Shown: positions 6,431 through 10,186 of the stretch, piece by piece
How positions within the stretch are numbered: position 1 is the first letter of the stretch
Layout: each line of letters starts with the position of its first letter
Assembly: GCA_937885175.1 (NCBI GenBank)
Contig: CAKZZO010000012.1
Span: 1 to 10,186 of the forward strand
From: an uncultured Treponema sp.
GTDB taxonomy: Bacteria > Spirochaetota > Spirochaetia > Treponematales > Treponemataceae
DNA: 10,186 nucleotides
Reading direction: 5' to 3'
Position numbers and translations under genes: made by a program
Notes under the pieces: model-generated
What the model was told of the DNA's origin: nothing
Seen by the model: the letters and a program-made list of their open reading frames with translations, nothing else
Database searches by the model: none

Positions 6431-8274
6431 AACAATTTGCGCGCCCGTATCGGGTACTGATGATTTGTGCTCCACTTCTCATGGTAGGGGAGGTCGCTTG
6501 CGACCTCCTTTTGCCATACCTTATGTCCTTTATCGTAAACTACGGCATTCTGGGCATGGATGTGACGGGAGCAAACGGCTCAGTGCTTGTGGCGCGCCTT
6601 ATGCGGATGCTTTGGAGCACAGGCAGTTCCCGCCCGCAACTGATTGTAACGCTGGGGCTTTTGATGCTGGTGATTACGCTGGTGGGGGGATTTTTCGGCG
6701 TCTTCTGCTCCTATGTAACACAAAAAGCGGCGCAGGGGTTTGGACATGATTTGCGCTGTGCCGCCTACAAAAAAGTCATGTCCCTTTCCATTGAGCAGAC
6801 TGATGCCTTTACCACAGGCTCCCTTGTGACTCGGCTTACCAATGACATTACGGTAGTGGTGGATTTTATGCAGCAGTTGCTCCGCAGTTTTGTCCGTCCG
6901 CCCATGTTCATGTTTGGCGGCATGGTCATGCTCTTTTCCCTGCATGTGGGATTCGGCATGATTGTGCTGGCGATTATTCCCACGGTTGCCCTGCTTATTT
7001 ACCTGATTCTAAAAAAAGCGCTGCCCCTCTTTACGGAAGCCCAGAATCGGCTGGATGCAATAAACCTGATTGTGCAGGAGAATACGGGTGGAGCCAGAGT
7101 CATTAAGGCATACGTGCGGGAAGCCTACGAATGCGACCGCTTTACTCAGGCCAACAGCCAGTATAAAAGGGTCAATCTTGACGTGTTCAGGCTGATGGCA
7201 AGTCTTCCTCCCATTATGCAGTTTATGATGAACTTTGCCGTGCTGCTGGTGATTTTTATCGGTTGTCGTGCTATTGGCTTGGGAAAAGCCATGACGACGG
7301 GCGCAATCATGGCGGCGGTGACCTACACCACCCAGGCTGTCCGCTCCCTTATCATGGCGACGAACCTTTTGCAGTCCGTTACCCGGGCTCAGGTTTCCGC
7401 CGCACGTATCAATGCCGTTCTGGACACCCTGCCGGTTGTGCGCGACCCTGAGGGTCATAGCCTGCAGGTGGATGCCCCAAGTGCCGGCACAAATGCCGAT
7501 GACCTTGCCCTTTCCTTTGACCATGTGACTTTTGCCTATCCTCAGGCGGCTGGAAAAGTGGTGCTTAAAGACATTTCCCTGCATGTCAGACGGGGCGAAA
7601 CCTTTGCGATTATCGGTTCTACGGGTGCGGGAAAGACTTCCCTTGTATCTCTGATTCCCCGCTTTTATGATGCAACGGAAGGGCATGTTTTTGTAGACGG
7701 AAAGAATGTCCGTGACTATGCCCAGCGTGACTTGCGGGCAAAAATCGGCTATGTCATGCAAAAGAGCGAGCTTTTTTCCGCTACGGCAAAAGAAAACATC
7801 CGCTTTGCAAAAAACGATGCCTCGGACGAGGAAATCATACAGGCGGCAAAATCGGCTCAGGCGGATGCCTTTATTTCCGCAAAGCCTGACGGCTATCATA
7901 CCTTTATCGCTGAGCGGGGAAGTTCGCTGTCTGGCGGTCAAAAGCAGCGGATTTCTATTGCCCGTGCATTGGTGCGTAAGCCTGAAATCCTCATTTTGGA
8001 TGATGCTACCAGTGCCTTGGATTTGGCAACGGAGGAAAAACTCCATGAAGCCCTGCGCAGTCAGTATGCGGGAACAACCGTCATTTTGGTGGCTCAGCGC
8101 ATTGCCAGCGTGAAGTCGGCGGATAGAATCGCCGTCATAGAAAACGACGGACGCTGCATGTATTGCGCTCCCCACAAAGAATTGCTGCGCACTTCGGAAA
8201 CCTATCGGGAAATCTATGACTCTCAGATAAAGACTGGCGCGCTCATTGAAGATACGGCAAAGGGGGCAGTGTAA
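6427..8274 (+). CDS. ABC exporter half-transporter with degenerate ATP site (heterodimer subunit 1)
   Basis: Type I (ABCB/MDR-like) exporter subunit in the inner membrane: six transmembrane helices in about residues 8-320, then an NBD. Length is 615 aa. Motifs: Walker A GSTGAGKTS (397-405), Q-loop Gln445, a complete signature LSGGQ (501-505), and Walker B ILILDD (521-526), where Asp526 replaces the catalytic Glu. Gln557 replaces the switch His in VAQRIAS. This pattern is known from one half of heterodimeric exporters such as TM287/288, LmrCD and BmrCD. The start is TTG 6427, overlapping the htrA stop by four bases. An in-frame TAA at 6415-6417 leaves no earlier start, and the resulting N terminus (KQFARPYR) fits the family. 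Upstream AGGA (6421-6424) is too close to be a good ribosome site, so translation probably depends on coupling to htrA. The substrate (drug, lipid or peptide) cannot be inferred. Confidence 0.92.
   Translation: MKQFARPYRVLMICAPLLMVGEVACDLLLPYLMSFIVNYGILGMDVTGANGSVLVARLMRMLWSTGSSRPQLIVTLGLLMLVITLVGGFFGVFCSYVTQKAAQGFGHDLRCAAYKKVMSLSIEQTDAFTTGSLVTRLTNDITVVVDFMQQLLRSFVRPPMFMFGGMVMLFSLHVGFGMIVLAIIPTVALLIYLILKKALPLFTEAQNRLDAINLIVQENTGGARVIKAYVREAYECDRFTQANSQYKRVNLDVFRLMASLPPIMQFMMNFAVLLVIFIGCRAIGLGKAMTTGAIMAAVTYTTQAVRSLIMATNLLQSVTRAQVSAARINAVLDTLPVVRDPEGHSLQVDAPSAGTNADDLALSFDHVTFAYPQAAGKVVLKDISLHVRRGETFAIIGSTGAGKTSLVSLIPRFYDATEGHVFVDGKNVRDYAQRDLRAKIGYVMQKSELFSATAKENIRFAKNDASDEEIIQAAKSAQADAFISAKPDGYHTFIAERGSSLSGGQKQRISIARALVRKPEILILDDATSALDLATEEKLHEALRSQYAGTTVILVAQRIASVKSADRIAVIENDGRCMYCAPHKELLRTSETYREIYDSQIKTGALIEDTAKGAV
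6489..6512 (+). terminator. Terminator-like hairpin inside the 5' end of the first exporter gene (possible attenuator)
   Basis: The perfect 8-bp GC-rich stem GGAGGTCG (6489-6496) and CGACCTCC (6501-6508), loop CTTG, is followed directly by TTTT (6509-6512). It lies about 60 bases after the htrA stop codon and is translated as part of exporter subunit 1. The form is that of an intrinsic terminator with a short U-tract. If ribosomes do not cross the TTGA junction it could end transcription after htrA. A function is inferred; the codons also make sense as a helix of the protein. Confidence 0.4.
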
Positions 8275-10121
8275 TGGCAGGTCCCCAGATTCAGATGAAC
8301 GGAAGAACGCCTGGTGCAGGTCCTGGCTCACACATGGCAAACCGCATTCGCGGCGAAAAGCCAAAAAACCGCAATAAGACTCTTTTTCGTCTCTTGGAAT
8401 ATATCGGAAAAAACAAAAGCCTTTTCTTTGCCCTGCTTTTCTGCATGGTGGTGGTGACGACTGGGGAGATAGCGTCTCCATATCTACAGCAAAAAGCCCT
8501 GGACACCATATCCTTTGCAGGCGGCCGTCTTTCCGTAGACCTTGCTGCCTGTTTCCGCTATCTTTCCATTCTTGCCGGTATTTTCCTGCTGATTGTGGGG
8601 ATTTCCTATCTGCAAGGTCGGCTTGCGGCAAAACTTTCTCAGGAGACCATTTATCTTATCCGCCAGAATCTCTTTGCAAAGATTTCACGGCTTCCGATTT
8701 CCTATACTGATTCTCATAAGCATGGCGATTTGATGAGCCGCATGACCAACGATGCGGACAATATTTCTACGGCAGTGTCTCAATCGGTGGCTGCTTTGTT
8801 TTCGGCCTTGCTTACGCTGACAGGCTCCCTTGCAATGATGTTCATGTACAGCCTGCGCATAACCCTGGTTGCCATGGTGACGATTCCAACGATTATGTTT
8901 GTTACGGCACGGCTTTCCCGATGGATGCGGAAATATTATGTGCGACAGCAGCAGCTTTTGGGCGAACTGAACGGAGAAGTGGAAGAAAAAGTGACCGCAT
9001 ACCGTACGCTGGTGGCTTACAATCAGGAGAAAGCCGCGATACAGCGCTTTACGGAAGTCTCTGCGGAACTTCGCCACAATAGCATTGTATCCAAGGTGTT
9101 GGGCTCTATCGTTGGTCCTATTACCAATTTTTTGGGAAACCTGCAATATGTGCTGATTGCAGGCATCGGCGGATTCTTGATGCTCAGTGGAAAGGCTTCC
9201 ATAACCGTGGGCGCGATACAGGCTCTCCTCTTGTACTCAAAAAAACTGAATCATCCGGTGAACATGATTGCTGACCAGTATGCGAGCATTCTTTCTGCCC
9301 TTGCTGGTGCCGAGCGTATTTTTGAGATTTTGGACACGGCTGATGAAATTGACGCAGGTAGGGAAGACCTTACCACTCCCGTGCGGGGCGAAATCCTCTT
9401 TGAGCATCTGCAATTCGGCTACACTGCGGAAAATCCAGTGCTTAAAGACTTTCATCTGCATGTAAAGCCGGGGCAAAAAATTGCCCTTGTAGGTGCAACT
9501 GGCAGCGGTAAGACCACCGTGGTCAATCTGCTCATGCGCTTTTACGAGTTGCGTGGCGGGCGTATGCTTCTTGACGGAAAGGACATCACTACTGTTCCCA
9601 AGGCGGCTCTCCGCAATGCCGTTTCCATCGTACTTCAGGACACGGTGCTCTTTAAGGACAGCATTCGCAAGAACATTGCTTTTGGCTCTGAGCATGCCAG
9701 CGATGAGGAAATCCAGTCGGCTGCCCGCACTGCCATGTGCGACCATTTTATCAGTCAGTTGCCGGAGGGGTATGACACGGTGCTTTCTGAAAGCGGCTCC
9801 AATCTGAGTGAGGGGCAGCGGCAATTGCTGGCTATTGCGCGGGCGGTACTTGCCAAGTCCCCGGTGCTGATACTGGATGAGGCGACAAGCAATGTGGATA
9901 CCCGCACCGAAATGCGTATTCAGACAGCCCTTACCAATCTGATGAAAAACCGCACTTCCATTGTCATTGCCCACCGCCTGTCCACCATTCGGGATGCGGA
10001 CGTGATTGTAGTCCTGGCAGACGGCGCAATTGTAGAAGCCGGCAGTCACGAGGCCTTGCTGGCAGAAAAAGGCGAGTATTTCAAACTCTACAGCAGACAG
10101 TTTGCGGGCATGGCAACCTAA
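8274..10121 (+). CDS. ABC exporter half-transporter with catalytic ATP site (heterodimer subunit 2)
   Basis: Partner of the preceding half-transporter and, like it, 615 aa. Residues 1-35 are a hydrophilic Gly/Pro/Arg-rich extension (MAGPQIQMNG...), common in the second subunit of such pairs. Six transmembrane helices follow up to about residue 330, then an NBD. Motifs: Walker A GATGSGKTT (407-415), Q-loop Gln455, signature LSEGQ (511-515) with Glu in place of the first Gly, Walker B VLILDE (531-536) with catalytic Glu536, and switch His567 in IAHRLST. With subunit 1 this gives one canonical site (its Walker A/B plus LSGGQ of subunit 1) and one degenerate site. ATG 8274 shares one base with the TAA of the previous gene (TAATG), and AAGGGGG at 8259-8265 serves as ribosome-binding site. 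No terminator is visible in the remaining 65 bases. Confidence 0.94.
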   Translation: MAGPQIQMNGRTPGAGPGSHMANRIRGEKPKNRNKTLFRLLEYIGKNKSLFFALLFCMVVVTTGEIASPYLQQKALDTISFAGGRLSVDLAACFRYLSILAGIFLLIVGISYLQGRLAAKLSQETIYLIRQNLFAKISRLPISYTDSHKHGDLMSRMTNDADNISTAVSQSVAALFSALLTLTGSLAMMFMYSLRITLVAMVTIPTIMFVTARLSRWMRKYYVRQQQLLGELNGEVEEKVTAYRTLVAYNQEKAAIQRFTEVSAELRHNSIVSKVLGSIVGPITNFLGNLQYVLIAGIGGFLMLSGKASITVGAIQALLLYSKKLNHPVNMIADQYASILSALAGAERIFEILDTADEIDAGREDLTTPVRGEILFEHLQFGYTAENPVLKDFHLHVKPGQKIALVGATGSGKTTVVNLLMRFYELRGGRMLLDGKDITTVPKAALRNAVSIVLQDTVLFKDSIRKNIAFGSEHASDEEIQSAARTAMCDHFISQLPEGYDTVLSESGSNLSEGQRQLLAIARAVLAKSPVLILDEATSNVDTRTEMRIQTALTNLMKNRTSIVIAHRLSTIRDADVIVVLADGAIVEAGSHEALLAEKGEYFKLYSRQFAGMAT

Positions 10122-10186
10122 CCAGGGCCTCCGCATTATAATCCATTCGCAAGTAAGACAAAAAGGGCACAGGTAAAAGAGTCTCA

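Noticed and set aside
7009..8631. A 540-codon open frame on the - strand across the exporter genes.
   Set aside because: It is antisense to two genes with full family motifs, is rich in Arg/His/Cys/Gln typical of a reverse shadow, and has no recognisable domain.
9237..10136. A 299-codon open frame on the - strand opposite exporter subunit 2.
   Set aside because: Its sequence has shadow-type composition, and it lies opposite a well-supported NBD.
10137..10142. A perfect TATAAT after the last exporter gene.
   Set aside because: No -35 box at suitable distance on the + strand. ATTATAAT is self-complementary, so direction is undefined, and no downstream gene is visible.
1..10186. CRISPR array, insertion sequence, phage or toxin-antitoxin genes.
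   Set aside because: No regularly spaced direct repeats, transposase, integrase or phage-type genes, or small gene pairs were seen.

Overview
The window looks like a chromosomal segment of a host-associated or rumen/gut-type spirochaete, most likely a Treponema relative. The pointers are the ArgH flavour, the spirochaete-style lipoprotein signals without a strict LxGC box, and the HtrA and heterodimeric ABC exporter sequences. This is an inference from protein style and was not checked against any database. Every confident gene lies on the + strand.

Layout. 1-617 is the 3' end of an AT-rich gene for a Ser/Thr/Asn-rich, beta-type, probably surface or secreted protein; its start lies outside the window. 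618-1013 holds no gene that I can support. It carries a run of RNA or DNA secondary structures (634-655, a branched element at 661-739, and 800-835), a strong intrinsic terminator (839-907), a nine-G homopolymer (923-931) and a good sigma-70-type promoter (978-1006). 1014-2438 is argH (argininosuccinate lyase). 2475-4797 is a complete polar amino-acid ABC importer in the order binding lipoprotein, permease, ATPase. Three back-to-back hairpins separate the binding protein from the permease. 4798-4924 contains a promoter and a strong ribosome-binding site. 4925-6430 is an HtrA/DegP-type periplasmic protease with two PDZ domains. 6427-10121 encodes two ABC exporter half-transporters of 615 residues each that form a heterodimer. 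10122-10186 shows no gene.

How the parts fit. argH supplies the last step of arginine synthesis, and the adjacent importer takes up an amino acid whose identity cannot be read from the sequence. The htrA gene and the two exporter genes are packed without gaps: TTGA overlap, then TAATG overlap. One transcript is therefore likely to make an envelope quality-control protease and a multidrug/lipid-type efflux pump. The two exporter NBDs are complementary: the first has a degenerate Walker B and switch residue, and the second has a degenerate signature motif. This predicts one active and one inactive ATP site.

No clearly new defence, mobile or biosynthetic system is present. The most interesting signals are regulatory: a terminator-like hairpin just inside the first exporter gene, the hairpin triplet inside the importer operon, and the structured element plus poly-G tract upstream of argH.
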